Positions 44,864-55,249 of a stretch of DNA of 64,000 nt are shown here, piece after piece. Under the pieces are notes generated by a model. It ran no database searches. It was not told the DNA's origin and was given only the letters and a program-made list of their open reading frames with translations. The translations under genes were made by a program, and so were the position numbers. Position 1 is the first letter of the stretch; each line of letters begins with the position of its first letter. The DNA comes from Shewanella sp. Arc9-LZ (GTDB lineage: Bacteria; Pseudomonadota; Gammaproteobacteria; Enterobacterales; Shewanellaceae), in contig NZ_CP048031.1 in the NCBI RefSeq assembly GCF_010092445.1, positions 4,216,001-4,280,000 on the forward strand, given 5' to 3'.

Positions 44864-44891
44864 GTTATTGGTTATTGGTTATTGGTTATTG
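44864..44891. repeat. Four tandem copies of GTTATTG
   Basis: A 7-bp unit repeated four times without error about 20 bp upstream of the start of the TsdB-like gene, so it could lie between its promoter and ribosome site. Confidence 0.85.
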
Positions 44892-44951
44892 TCTTACCAC
44901 CATAGGCTAAATATATTCAAAAAAGAATACGGCAAACGTCGAATATTTAAA

Positions 44952-44986
44952 CAAAAACCCCGTTAATGGAACCATTAACGGGGTTT
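44952..44986 (-). terminator. metF terminator
   Basis: AAACCCCGTTAATGG, 2-nt loop, exact complement (15-bp stem). On the minus strand a T tract follows. It ends metF. Confidence 0.9.
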
Positions 44987-45010
44987 AAATTGAGTGAATT
45001 TTACACTGTA

Positions 45011-45922
<912 letters not shown>

Positions 45923-45973
45923 TTAGGAGTCTATACCAATCAGCTAAAATGATTAACTTAACCTAAACCATTT

Positions 45974-45997
45974 AGCCGTTTGGACGTCTATATGTCC
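45974..45997. promoter_or_regulatory. MetJ operator of metF
   Basis: Three consecutive 8-mers: AGCCGTTT, GGACGTCT and ATATGTCC. They match the MetJ box AGACGTCT at 6, 7 and 5 of 8 positions, in phase, as expected for cooperative MetJ binding upstream of metF. Confidence 0.8.
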
Positions 45998-46434
45998 ATA
46001 TACTAGTTTAACTGCATACTAAGTCAAGCTAAAAAACCATCAATAAGCAATTTGTAATAATCACATTAACGCTAGGCCTAAATCATAGACAATATAAAAC
46101 GGCTGAAAACAGCCGTTTGTTCATCTATCTGCAGGCTTTTTGTTCATCAGCCTGCAGACAGTGTCATTTGATAATGTTCAAATTATTTTTTAAAAAGTGC
46201 GCTAACACTTAGGTACTAACAAAGTTAATAGCATTAGTGACTATATCTGGCGTTAATGTGCGGTAGACATGATGACTCTCTCACAATTATCGAGTTGCAT
46301 AACGTTTGGTTTTATTAGCAGTTGCTTTTATTTGCGAACTGGATCGACTTTTGTAAAACCTAACTGCCTAAATTTAGTTTATTGTGCTAAATTTAGAACT
46401 CACCGTTCTAATTTTAATCTTTTGTGAGGCAACC
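45998..46434. other. Intergenic region metF / DUF1097 gene
   Basis: About 440 bp without a gene. It holds two hairpins: AAACGGCTG/CAGCCGTTT (46097-46118, loop AAAA) and CTGCAGGCT/AGCCTGCAG (46129-46157, 11-nt loop). Neither ends a neighbouring gene. The remainder is AT-rich and includes the DUF1097 promoter. Confidence 0.6.
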
Positions 46435-46926
46435 ATGGCGCATCGTTGGCAAATTGCAATTTCTGCTGGTTTATTAGCAGCTGTTTGGGCTGGTCTTGCT
46501 GATGTATTTCATCTCGTGACATGGGTCGGCTTTCTGGGCTGCAGTACCTTTTTCGCTCAAACAGAAACAGGTGCTAAAGGCATGATGATGGCGATGATGA
46601 CCAATCTTTCCGGTGTATTCTGGGGCTGGTTAATTATTGCAGGCAGCGGTGTTCTAGGTTCGCCAATGATCAGCTATGCATTAACAGGCATTGTCACCGC
46701 ATTTATGTGCTTACAAGCCAGTAATAAAAACTTCGCCTTTATTCCCGGCACCTTTATCGGTTGTTGCATCACTTTTGCCTTAAATGCTGATCTAGCCGCT
46801 ATCATTCCACCACTTATTATTGGCGCCGTACTCGGTTACAGCATGAGCCTACTCACAGGCCTATTAATAACGTTAACCGATAAAACAGCTGAATCATTAA
46901 AAGATGACGCAGTAGAAGAAGCCTAA
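46435..46926 (+). CDS. DUF1097 family inner-membrane protein
   Basis: 163 residues from ATG 46435 (GAGG seven bases upstream; earlier start codons lack it). About five hydrophobic segments run through almost the entire length. Fits the DUF1097 family of small inner-membrane proteins. Function unknown. A weak 7-bp hairpin (46931-46953) follows. Confidence 0.78.
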   Translation: MAHRWQIAISAGLLAAVWAGLADVFHLVTWVGFLGCSTFFAQTETGAKGMMMAMMTNLSGVFWGWLIIAGSGVLGSPMISYALTGIVTAFMCLQASNKNFAFIPGTFIGCCITFALNADLAAIIPPLIIGAVLGYSMSLLTGLLITLTDKTAESLKDDAVEEA

Positions 46927-47225
46927 GCACAGGCGACTTAGATTGTGTCGCCTTAAGAGTATTCGTTACCTGAGAATAAATAAAGATAACTAAAGACTGG
47001 GCCAATCTTTAAATACTCGCAAAAATAGTATCCATAAACATCACTTCAAATTGGTCGAACTCTCGATCGGATATTCATATAATAAAAAGTCTAAGCTCTT
47101 CTATTATCGAGCTTTTTCAGCACTTAGAATAAGGACGCAGCTTTATGCTACCTATTCATTTTTGTTATCTATTGTTCGTTTATGTCGAGGAGATGATTAA
47201 GCTTACATGGAACAATCTCATTAGA

Positions 47226-47432
47226 TTACTGATACCAAATGGTAATATTTAATGTCGCTGGCATAAATGACCCACCGCTTTGAGTTTGTTTAATTTCGGT
47301 GATTTCTATAGATGTTTGTGTGGATAACCATAAATTAATTTCGTCTTGTAAACCACAATCAGCTTGTTCTATCGGTTTCATCCAAAAGCTTAGTTTAGGT
47401 TTTAACACTTTAGTAAATACTTTGATTTTCAT
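47226..47432 (-). CDS. Small hypothetical protein
   Basis: About 68 residues from ATG 47432 (MKIKVFTKVLKPKLSFWM). Soluble, with one Cys and an ending rich in beta-prone residues (MPATLNITIWYQ). The frame runs further upstream to 47513 with no ribosome site. Family not recognised. It sits between the DUF1097 gene and metL; coding is likely but not certain. Confidence 0.5.
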   Translation of the reverse strand: MKIKVFTKVLKPKLSFWMKPIEQADCGLQDEINLWLSTQTSIEITEIKQTQSGGSFMPATLNITIWYQ

Positions 47433-47562
47433 AATTATTTTGAACTCCATTTCAAGATGTGAACACTTGTCATCTAACATTTTAGTATTTATGCGTTGAG
47501 CGGTTTGCGGCAAATAAAGAAAAGAGCTGAATTTCAGCTCACAAACATTCCCGAGAGGACAT

Positions 47563-47591
47563 AAAAAAGACCATCAATAATGGTCTTTTTT
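47563..47591. terminator. metL terminator (bidirectional)
   Basis: AAAAAAGACCAT, 5-nt loop, ATGGTCTTTTTT: 12-bp stem just after the metL stop codon, with A and T tracts on both sides. Confidence 0.92.
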
Positions 47592-47598
47592 AACAAAA

Positions 47599-49992
47599 CT
47601 ACTCTTGCAACAGGTCTTTGCAAATATGCACCAAATCCGACTGCACAGCCGCAGCAGTCACCTCACGCCCAGCCCCTGGACCGCGAATAATCAATGGATT
47701 ACCTTGATAAAACGCACTGCGAATAACAAACACATTATCCCCTGGGGTTAAATTCGCATAAGGATGATTATTATCAACCCACTGCAAACCCACTTCAGCC
47801 TGTAACTTACCTTCGACTTTATCCAGCGAAGCCACATAACGTAGCACCTTGTTCTGTTCAGCCGCAGCGACATACTGCTGCAACAAATCATCGTCTAACT
47901 CACTGATGCGTGTTAAAAAATCTTCTAGTGACAACTCTGCTAAAGCTTGAGGTACTAATGAGTTAAGACTAATATCGTCTAGCTCTACCGCTAAACCAAT
48001 CTCGCGAGCCAAGATTAACAACTTACGTTGCATATCGCGGCCAGATAAGTCATCGCGTGGATCAGGTTCAGTAATGCCTAAACTGCGAGCATGCAGTACT
48101 AATTCTGAGAACGGCTTACTGCCATCATAATTTTCGAACAGCCAACATAACGTGCCCGAGAAAATACCACCCACAGCTTCAATAGTGTCACCACTATTAC
48201 GTAAGTCATTTAACGCATGTTGAATAGGTAAACCTGCGCCACAGCTGGCGTTATAACGCCAAAATAAGCGGCGATTACTCAGCTGCTGCTTTAATTCACG
48301 ATAAAATGGCAATGGCCCTGAGCCGGCTAATTTATTGGCACTTACCACATGAATACCACGGGCAAATAGCTCGGGATATTGTAAGGTTAAAGCAGCACTC
48401 GCACTGATATCTAAGGCGACAATTTCATCGCATGATAACTGCGCTAATTGATCAAAAAGCTGATCATAATCCCATTCAATACCTTGCTGTTGATAATCTT
48501 GCTGCCATTGTTCAAGGTTAATTCCGTCGTTAGAAATTAATGCTTTTTTCGAACCGACTAAACCAACAAGCTCAACAGAGGCTTCAAGTTCGTGATCTAA
48601 TGCTGGACTGGCGCGTTTAAACAAATCAATCCACGCCTCACCAATGTTACCCACTCCCAGCAATAACACTCCAATACGCATTCTTGGTCCAGCACAACGA
48701 CGATGTACTTTTTGGGTCAATAAACTCACTTGAGCTTGCGGGACTAAAGTGACCAAACTTAATGCATCTTGATAAATCGGTTTGGCATCACGGCTGAGTA
48801 GTCGGGCAAAACTGCGTCTAAAGTGATGAGCATCGGCACTGACTAATGCCACTAGGCCTAAGTCAGTTTGGGCACTCAACTCTTCAATCAAAAATTCGCT
48901 GCTGTATTGAGTGAGCAAAGCTTGCACTTGTTTTTGGCTTTCAAGCGTTAACGCCAACTCAAACTTATGTTGTGCTAGCGACCAATAAGCTAACGGCGTG
49001 ATACCAGCTTTATCCAAAATGGCCAGTAACGGTTCAATATCTGCGTTCATTTTAAAACTAAACAACACCACTTCATTTAAGTTAGTCACTACTGGCGCAC
49101 TTGCTGATGAACTCAGTGGCGCAATTAGAGTAAAGTCGGTGTGTGAAGCATAGCTCGAGCGTACTGCTAGGCTCACGTCGGTATTAAATAACGGCTGTAA
49201 GGTACGAGAATGCAGTACAGGAGAGCCCAGGCGCGCTAAGCGGTCAGCTTCTGCGAGTGACATACTCTTGAGTAATTTAGCATCATTAATTTTATTCGGG
49301 TCGGCGTTAAATACCCCTTCAACGTCGGTCCAAATGGTCACACGCTCAATGTCAGCTAAGCTGGCAATTAAGGTGGCACTAAAATCAGAACCATTGCGAC
49401 CCAGCAATAAGGTATCGCCGTGGCGGTTAGCGCATATAAAGCCGGTGATCACTAAACGCTCTTGCGGGTGCAAGGCTAATAAGGCCTGTACCTTATCACG
49501 AGACTCAGCCACTAAAATATTGGGTACGGCGCCTTCATCGGCTACCAAAATAGAGCACGCATCGACATGAGTCGCAGCTACGCCCATTTCTCGTAACAAA
49601 GCGGCCATTAAGCGCGCCGACCAACGTTCACCAAAACTCACCACTTGGTTTAATTGGTAATCGTTACGTTGCTCTAAAGATAATAAGCTGACTAACTGAG
49701 ATTTGTCGGTAGACAAACGTTCGCGTAAATCACGCGCTTGCTCGTTTGATAATAATTGTTCAATTAACGTCTGCTGGTAACTGATCAGAATTTGCAGCTC
49801 TTCTTGCCACAACTGACCGCTGTCGCGCAGGCTCAATAATTTGTATAAGAAGTTAGTCGTTTTTCCGGCGGCGGATACCACAACTAAATCATCACTCTGA
49901 CCATGCGTAAGTAGAATATGTGCAACACGGCGATAGCAATCTGCATCCGCTAAACTTGAACCACCAAACTTATGTAAATGACTTCGCGTCAT
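47599..49992 (-). CDS. metL: Bifunctional aspartokinase II / homoserine dehydrogenase II MetL
   Basis: 797 residues from ATG 49992 (AAGGAG upstream), similar to the 810 of E. coli MetL. The N-terminal aspartokinase half begins with HKFGGSSLAD and contains GRNGSDFSATLIA. ACT-like domains lie in the middle. The C-terminal homoserine dehydrogenase half begins with the NAD(P) motif GVLLLGVGNIGEAW. It makes aspartyl phosphate and then homoserine for methionine and threonine synthesis. It follows metB on the same strand, an operon repressed by MetJ. Confidence 0.96.
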   Translation of the reverse strand: MTRSHLHKFGGSSLADADCYRRVAHILLTHGQSDDLVVVSAAGKTTNFLYKLLSLRDSGQLWQEELQILISYQQTLIEQLLSNEQARDLRERLSTDKSQLVSLLSLEQRNDYQLNQVVSFGERWSARLMAALLREMGVAATHVDACSILVADEGAVPNILVAESRDKVQALLALHPQERLVITGFICANRHGDTLLLGRNGSDFSATLIASLADIERVTIWTDVEGVFNADPNKINDAKLLKSMSLAEADRLARLGSPVLHSRTLQPLFNTDVSLAVRSSYASHTDFTLIAPLSSSASAPVVTNLNEVVLFSFKMNADIEPLLAILDKAGITPLAYWSLAQHKFELALTLESQKQVQALLTQYSSEFLIEELSAQTDLGLVALVSADAHHFRRSFARLLSRDAKPIYQDALSLVTLVPQAQVSLLTQKVHRRCAGPRMRIGVLLLGVGNIGEAWIDLFKRASPALDHELEASVELVGLVGSKKALISNDGINLEQWQQDYQQQGIEWDYDQLFDQLAQLSCDEIVALDISASAALTLQYPELFARGIHVVSANKLAGSGPLPFYRELKQQLSNRRLFWRYNASCGAGLPIQHALNDLRNSGDTIEAVGGIFSGTLCWLFENYDGSKPFSELVLHARSLGITEPDPRDDLSGRDMQRKLLILAREIGLAVELDDISLNSLVPQALAELSLEDFLTRISELDDDLLQQYVAAAEQNKVLRYVASLDKVEGKLQAEVGLQWVDNNHPYANLTPGDNVFVIRSAFYQGNPLIIRGPGAGREVTAAAVQSDLVHICKDLLQE

Positions 49993-50123
49993 TACTGACT
50001 CCTTAAACAACTACGACTTTTGTTGCGACTGCTAGACTTCTATTTTGAAACCAATAGTGTTGCAAGTGCATGTTTTGCTATTTTACCCAATTTGGTCGAA
50101 ACCACAGCTAACTTAAACTCGAA

Positions 50124-51293
50124 TTAAGCTGATTTTATCGCGGCAACAGCTGCTAGGCCTGCTTGAATATCGGCCAAGAGGTCATCTGCATCTTCAATAC
50201 CGACAGATAGTCTCAATAAAGTCTCTTTAATACCAGCCTCTTGCCTTGCTTGTGGGTCCATTGCTCTATGGGTCATGGTGGCCGGAACGGCGACTAAACT
50301 TTCCACTCCGCCTAAACTTTCGGCAATACTAAACAACGACAGCGCCTTTAAAAATGCCACCACTTCCGCTTCGCCGCCAATTAACTCAAAACTTAACATA
50401 GCACCAAAGCCTTGTTGTTGTTTTGCCGCAATTTCGTGACCTAGATGGTCTTTTAAACCCGGATAATACACCTTGGCCACCACATCACTGGCGCTGAGTA
50501 ACTCAACAATCTTTTGTGCATTACGTTGATGCTCACGAATTCGTACCGCTAAAGTACGTAAGCCTCGGAGGGTTAAATAACTGTCAAATGCTGAACCCGT
50601 AAGCCCAAGAGTATTTGACCACCAATGTAACAACTCACCCACTTGAGGATCTTTAGCCACTACCGCTCCACCGACCACATCGCTATGACCATTGATGTAT
50701 TTGGTGGTTGAGTGAATAACAATGTCTGCACCTAATAATAATGGCTGCTGTAATATTGGTGATAAAAAGGTGTTATCGACTGTCACTAGCGCGCCAACGT
50801 CATGGCAAGCGATACTAATGGCATTAATGTCTACCACCCGCAATAAAGGATTCGATGGCGTTTCTAACCACACCATTTTCGGTTTTTGAGCTATCGCTTT
50901 GCTCAGCGCTTGCGCATCAGTTTGATCAACAACCAATAACTTAAATTGGCCTTTTTTGGCCAAGTTAGTAAATAAGCGGTAACTGCCACCATAACAATCG
51001 TGCGGCACAACCAATAAATCCTCTGGGCCAAGTAAGCTAGTCACCAATGTAATCGCCGCCATGCCGGTACATGTCACCACGCCGGTAGCACCTTGCTCGA
51101 GTTTGGCGAGTGCGTCACCTAAAATACATCGAGTAGGATTACCCGAACGACTGTAATCAAACTCGCGCGGATTATTGTGGCCATCGAATGAATAATTGGT
51201 CGATAAATAAATCGGTGGCACGATAGCACCATGTTGTGTGTCTGTTTCAATACCTTGGCGAACGGCCAATGTGGCGTTTTGATGCTTAGTCAT
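50124..51293 (-). CDS. metB: Cystathionine gamma-synthase MetB
   Basis: 389 residues from ATG 51293 (AGGAG upstream; the frame to 51371 is too long). A PLP enzyme: the lysine motif is IHSTTKYINGHSDVVGG, and GNPTRCILGDALAKLEQG and AESLGGVESLV are also present. It makes cystathionine from activated homoserine and cysteine. Length and motif order match E. coli MetB (386 residues). Two MetJ-box clusters lie upstream, and metJ diverges from it. Confidence 0.95.
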   Translation of the reverse strand: MTKHQNATLAVRQGIETDTQHGAIVPPIYLSTNYSFDGHNNPREFDYSRSGNPTRCILGDALAKLEQGATGVVTCTGMAAITLVTSLLGPEDLLVVPHDCYGGSYRLFTNLAKKGQFKLLVVDQTDAQALSKAIAQKPKMVWLETPSNPLLRVVDINAISIACHDVGALVTVDNTFLSPILQQPLLLGADIVIHSTTKYINGHSDVVGGAVVAKDPQVGELLHWWSNTLGLTGSAFDSYLTLRGLRTLAVRIREHQRNAQKIVELLSASDVVAKVYYPGLKDHLGHEIAAKQQQGFGAMLSFELIGGEAEVVAFLKALSLFSIAESLGGVESLVAVPATMTHRAMDPQARQEAGIKETLLRLSVGIEDADDLLADIQAGLAAVAAIKSA

Positions 51294-51325
51294 GGTGACT
51301 CCTAAAATTTCACAAACACACAAAG

Positions 51326-51341
51326 AGATGTCTAGACGTCC
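51326..51341. promoter_or_regulatory. MetJ operator, metB-proximal
   Basis: AGATGTCT followed directly by AGACGTCC, each 7 of 8 matches to the MetJ box, 33 bp upstream of the metB start. Confidence 0.85.
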
Positions 51342-51378
51342 AAATTTACCTAAGAGATCCCCATCCGTCAACTTAAAT

Positions 51379-51402
51379 AGACGTTTAGACGTCTAAACAT
51401 CA
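51379..51402. promoter_or_regulatory. MetJ operator, central
   Basis: AGACGTTT, AGACGTCT (perfect MetJ box), AAACATCA in tandem. Lies between metB and metJ, so it can control both. Confidence 0.9.
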
Positions 51403-51501
51403 AGAAATCTATTTGCAATCGGGATTAAATAGTAGCAATAATTTGACTAGAGATTGTAACGGTTTAAAATCTGCAGCGTATTTATCGTTAAGGGTAAGTT
51501 A

Positions 51502-51816
51502 ATGACTGAGTGGAATGGCGAATATATCAGCCCATATGCCGAGCACGGCAAAAAAAATGAACAAGTAAAAAAAATTACGGTTTCTATCCCTTTAAAAGTA
51601 TTAAAAGTACTGACGGATGAGCGGACGCGTCGCCAGATAAATAATCTGCGCCATGCAACTAACAGTGAACTGCTATGCGAAGCATTTTTGCATGCGTACA
51701 CAGGTCAACCATTACCTTATGACGGTGATCTATCAAAAGATCAGCCTGATAGCATTCCAAGTGAAGCGAAAAAGTTAATGGATGATATGGGTATCGAGTG
51801 GGAAGAGCTCGAATAA
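51502..51816 (+). CDS. metJ: Methionine repressor MetJ
   Basis: 104 residues, full-length MetJ ribbon-helix-helix repressor. The [20 protein letters not shown] beta-strand and first helix are clear, followed by [23 protein letters not shown]. With SAM as corepressor it binds tandem MetJ boxes such as those at 45974, 51326 and 51379. Divergent from metB and likely auto-regulated. Start follows AAGGG. Confidence 0.97.
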   Translation: MTEWNGEYISPYAEHGKKNEQVKKITVSIPLKVLKVLTDERTRRQINNLRHATNSELLCEAFLHAYTGQPLPYDGDLSKDQPDSIPSEAKKLMDDMGIEWEELE

Positions 51817-51891
51817 TTCACTGATTAGTCAATACCTCACAGACTTTGAAACGACCCTAATAAGAAGTCGTCATGTTTTTAAAGAGAACTT

Positions 51892-52632
51892 ATGATGTCA
51901 TTTATCGATCCAACGACCTTGATACTGGCATCGATTATCGTGTTTTTTGGCGCGCTAACCCAAAGCTTAATTGGCTTTGGGTTAGCCGTTGTTGCTAGCC
52001 CGCTGCTGTATATTGTTAATCCTCAATTAGTTCCTGTTCCTATTATTGTTATGGGCTTTGCCATTTCTGCAATGACCTTATTTAGAGAACGCGGTCATCT
52101 ACAATTTAATGGTTTGCAATATGCCTTACTCGGGCGGATCCCTGGGGGGTTTTTAGGCGCTGGATTATTGCTGTTTGCCCCACAAGCCATACTAGGCTTA
52201 GTGATTGCAGGCATTGTGTTTATTGCTGTTATTCTTAGCATCTTTCGCTTTACCGCCCCTATTAATCGCCTCAGTTTATTTATCGCTGGGGTATTTTCAG
52301 GCATATTTGGCAATATCGCTGCTATCGGTGGTCCACCAATGGCCATTTTGCTTGCAGGCCAAGACCCAGGTCAGTTTAGAGCGGCATTATCTGCCTTTTT
52401 CGTGTTTAGCTCATTAATTGCCTTAGCTATTCTAACCATCGTCGGCTTAGTTGAAGTGAAGCATTTATGGCTATCACTGCTATTATTGCCTTCAGTCGTT
52501 GCTGGTTATCTTGTCTCAGGTAGATTAATTGGCCGCGTTGATAAAGATAAAACCCGCATAGTCACCTTAGTGTTATGTAGTATTAGTGCCACTGTGTTAG
52601 TGATTATGTCGACCAACACGTTAATGAGCTAA
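51892..52632 (+). CDS. TauE/SafE (TSUP) family permease
   Basis: 246 residues, about eight membrane segments, with the family N-terminal pattern FFGALTQSLIGFGLAVVASP and the mid-protein GNIAAIGGPPMAILL. TSUP members carry sulfite, sulfonates or other sulfur anions, often outwards. Substrate cannot be read from sequence, but its position beside met genes and sulfur-related cytochromes fits a sulfur compound. Starts 75 bp after metJ and could be co-transcribed. Confidence 0.85.
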   Translation: MMSFIDPTTLILASIIVFFGALTQSLIGFGLAVVASPLLYIVNPQLVPVPIIVMGFAISAMTLFRERGHLQFNGLQYALLGRIPGGFLGAGLLLFAPQAILGLVIAGIVFIAVILSIFRFTAPINRLSLFIAGVFSGIFGNIAAIGGPPMAILLAGQDPGQFRAALSAFFVFSSLIALAILTIVGLVEVKHLWLSLLLLPSVVAGYLVSGRLIGRVDKDKTRIVTLVLCSISATVLVIMSTNTLMS

Positions 52633-52996
52633 TCAGCTAATCAGCTATTCTGTACCTGTAAACAAAACCAGCCATCAATGGGCTTGTTCGCTAATAATGA
52701 TTAAAATCTTCCCCTTCTATTTATCAAGCAGTCTATTTCTCACCTAAAAACGCCATCAATAAGTATCAAAAAAACCACTTTTATCTCCTCTAGCAAAATC
52801 CTCATCTTGGCGCAATAGATCCACATCACACTAGTTCATTAGATTTCTTTCAATTAACTTTTTTTCAATTAGATTTTTCTCATGGATATGATCTACTTCA
52901 AATTAACACTACTCACTTTTAGGTAACATTGTTTACAGCAAATAAATAATTAAATGCTGTTAATGCACAACCCTAATAAGCCCGACAGAGGACAAA
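52633..52996 (+). other. Intergenic region before cytochrome operon
   Basis: 364 bp with no gene. A short repeat AGCTAATC appears at its start. The last 150 bp are AT-rich and must contain the promoter for the cytochrome operon. No clear FNR, CRP or ArcA site; the ACAGCA and TGCTGT pair at about 52935 and 52960 is only a weak dyad. Confidence 0.5.
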
Positions 52997-53326
52997 ATGA
53001 TGAACACTTACATTAAAGTTGGTATCGCAGTTGCTATGGCATTATCACTTGGCACCCAAGTGATGGCCGCAGATGGTGGTAATCCTAAAAAAGGTAAGCA
53101 CCTGTACAAAAAAGAATGTAAAGCCTGCCACAGCGCTAACAGTGAAGGTCCTGAATTAACCCCAATGACCAAAACCATGAGCCAATGGGATCGTTTCTTT
53201 ACTCGTGATAAGCACAAAGCTAAACCTGCCGTTTTTGAAGCCTTATCAGAAAAAGACATAAAAGATATTCAACAGTTTTTATATGACCACGCCGCCGATT
53301 CAGACCAACCAGCTACTTGCGGCTAA
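52997..53326 (+). CDS. Monoheme cytochrome c
   Basis: 109 residues, signal peptide ending VMA, one heme site CKACH at 41-45. It is a small periplasmic class-I type cytochrome with Met residues (PMTKTM) that may give the sixth ligand. Start follows GAGGA. First gene of a three-gene unit with the DUF3373 barrel and the octaheme cytochrome, so it probably shuttles electrons to the latter. Confidence 0.88.
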   Translation: MMNTYIKVGIAVAMALSLGTQVMAADGGNPKKGKHLYKKECKACHSANSEGPELTPMTKTMSQWDRFFTRDKHKAKPAVFEALSEKDIKDIQQFLYDHAADSDQPATCG

Positions 53327-53427
53327 ATCATCAATGCTGAGTATCTTTTCGTTCTAAACGAAACATCAGCCAATAAACCAAACGAAAAAACTGTGAGGCT
53401 TAGCCTCAGGGATCCTGACACAAAAAA

Positions 53428-53457
53428 TTTGCCAAATTGACCTTGTTATTTGGCAAA
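53428..53457 (+). promoter_or_regulatory. Hairpin just upstream of barrel gene ribosome site
   Basis: TTTGCCAAAT, 10-nt loop, ATTTGGCAAA: a perfect 10-bp stem two bases before AAAGGGGAG. It sits between co-directional genes; it could slow ribosome entry, protect a processed 3' part or act as a weak attenuator. Confidence 0.55.
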
Positions 53458-53474
53458 TAAAGGGGAGAAAGACC

Positions 53475-55187
53475 ATGAGAACTCTCATCTCAATATTAGT
53501 GGCTAACGCGCTCTTTATGAGCGGCGCAAGCCTAGCAGCAGATACCGATGCACAAAAGATTGCCGATCTTAAACAACAACTGGCTACTATTAATGAAGAT
53601 CTTGATTACTTAAATTCACGAGTTGACAAAACCGAGCGTCACACAGCCTTAGACAGAATAGCCATTACGGGTGATTTTAGAACCAAAGCACATTCATTAC
53701 ATTATCAAAACGTCACTTGGAACCCAGCCATGAACGTTAACTTTTCTGACTTTGGCGCTAAAGCCATGTCAGGAGTATTTGGCGATCCAAACAGTGCTAC
53801 CTCACCGTTAGGCCAAATGATGATGGCAAACCCTGATTTAGCCAGCGCGTTTCAAAGCGGTATGCTTCAAGGCGTTATGCCAATGCTGTTGGGCCAAAAA
53901 ACCCAACAGGACATTGATAACGATATATTTTACACCACGCGCTTACGCCTAAACATTGACGCTAAAGTGTGGGATAACGTCAGCTTTGCAGGACGTTTAA
54001 CCATGTTTAAGAGCTGGGGAGACTCTGCTGGAGTTAAAGTATTCGACTCATGGAACTCATTCACCATGGACGGCACCAGTAGCGGTAGCACCAGTGGTGA
54101 TGAGTTAAAAGTAGAGCGCGCCTATTTTAATTGGAAAGACATTAATGGTAGTGGCACTTACCTTTCTATTGGACGTCGCCCTTCAACGTACGGTCCACCA
54201 AATCATTATCGTGAAAATGAACTCAGAGGCGGCACGCCATCAGGTCACTTAGTCAATTTCAACTTCGATGGTCTGACCTTAGGTTACAACTTGGGTGATA
54301 TTACCGGTATTGAAGGCCAAACAGTACGTTTTTGCTATGGCCAAGGCTTTGAATCACAGTACGGCAATGGCGAATTGTTTGGTGACATCATCACTAAAGA
54401 TACCCACCTCGGCGGGTTTAATATCGACGTGATTAATGACGGTAACCATTTCTTACAGTTCACTTTATTCGGTGCTAAAGATGTCAATGATGGCTTTACG
54501 GGCACCATGGCATTCCCTACTCAACTGGCGGGTATCTTTGCCCCAACCATGTATCAAGACATGCAAAAATTCGACAACTTTAACTTCGTCACCCGCGTAC
54601 AACCAAGCGGTGTCATTGGTGATATGTACTTAGGTGGCCTAGGTTATGCCTATGAAACCGATGACGACCTGAAAATGTTTGCCTCATTAGGATGGACTCG
54701 TGCTGAACCTAACGGCAATGCTGGTTTGTTCGGTGGCATGTTAAGCGATGCAGTATTTGAAGCAGAGTTGAACAGCACTGGAACTGAAATCATTATGGTG
54801 CCAAAAGAAACCGTTGATAGCGACACCAAAGATGGTTACGGCATTTATGTGGGCATGCAAATTCCTGCACCATACGGCAAATTCGGTTTGGAATATAACT
54901 ACGGTTCTAAATACTGGAGTCCCTTCACCCAAGCACAAGACGACCCAATCGGCAGTAAGTTAGCCACTCGCGGCCACGTTGCCGAAGCTTATTATATCTT
55001 TGATATTAATCCAAAAATGTTTATTAAGTTAGCCGGTTTGTATTACGACTATGAATATACCGGAAGTGGCTCACCAGTAGGTGCACCGATGAAGGTTGAC
55101 GATGTGATTGCCGGTAGCGCGTACTCAATGTTGCCCGTTGTTGACACCGCCTATGACGTCAATGCCTCACTGACCGTTAACTTCTAA
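53475..55187 (+). CDS. DUF3373 family outer-membrane beta-barrel
   Basis: 570 residues: signal peptide ending LAA, a short coiled coil (about 25-55, KIADLKQQLATINEDLDYLN), then a long aromatic alternating barrel (about 60-570) ending VNASLTVNF with a C-terminal Phe. Matches the DUF3373 family. No heme motif. It lies between a monoheme and an octaheme cytochrome. It may hold the octaheme protein at the outer membrane or let substrate through. Start follows AAGGGGAG. Confidence 0.85.
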   Translation: MRTLISILVANALFMSGASLAADTDAQKIADLKQQLATINEDLDYLNSRVDKTERHTALDRIAITGDFRTKAHSLHYQNVTWNPAMNVNFSDFGAKAMSGVFGDPNSATSPLGQMMMANPDLASAFQSGMLQGVMPMLLGQKTQQDIDNDIFYTTRLRLNIDAKVWDNVSFAGRLTMFKSWGDSAGVKVFDSWNSFTMDGTSSGSTSGDELKVERAYFNWKDINGSGTYLSIGRRPSTYGPPNHYRENELRGGTPSGHLVNFNFDGLTLGYNLGDITGIEGQTVRFCYGQGFESQYGNGELFGDIITKDTHLGGFNIDVINDGNHFLQFTLFGAKDVNDGFTGTMAFPTQLAGIFAPTMYQDMQKFDNFNFVTRVQPSGVIGDMYLGGLGYAYETDDDLKMFASLGWTRAEPNGNAGLFGGMLSDAVFEAELNSTGTEIIMVPKETVDSDTKDGYGIYVGMQIPAPYGKFGLEYNYGSKYWSPFTQAQDDPIGSKLATRGHVAEAYYIFDINPKMFIKLAGLYYDYEYTGSGSPVGAPMKVDDVIAGSAYSMLPVVDTAYDVNASLTVNF

Positions 55188-55249
55188 CGCTAACTTAACC
55201 TTCTAACTTGGCCCCCCTGAGCACAAGCTCAGGGGTAAGGACAAATATC

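Noticed and set aside
52932..52965. FNR, CRP or ArcA site upstream of the cytochrome operon
   Set aside because: Only a weak ACAGCA/TGCTGT dyad is visible, not a consensus site for any of these.
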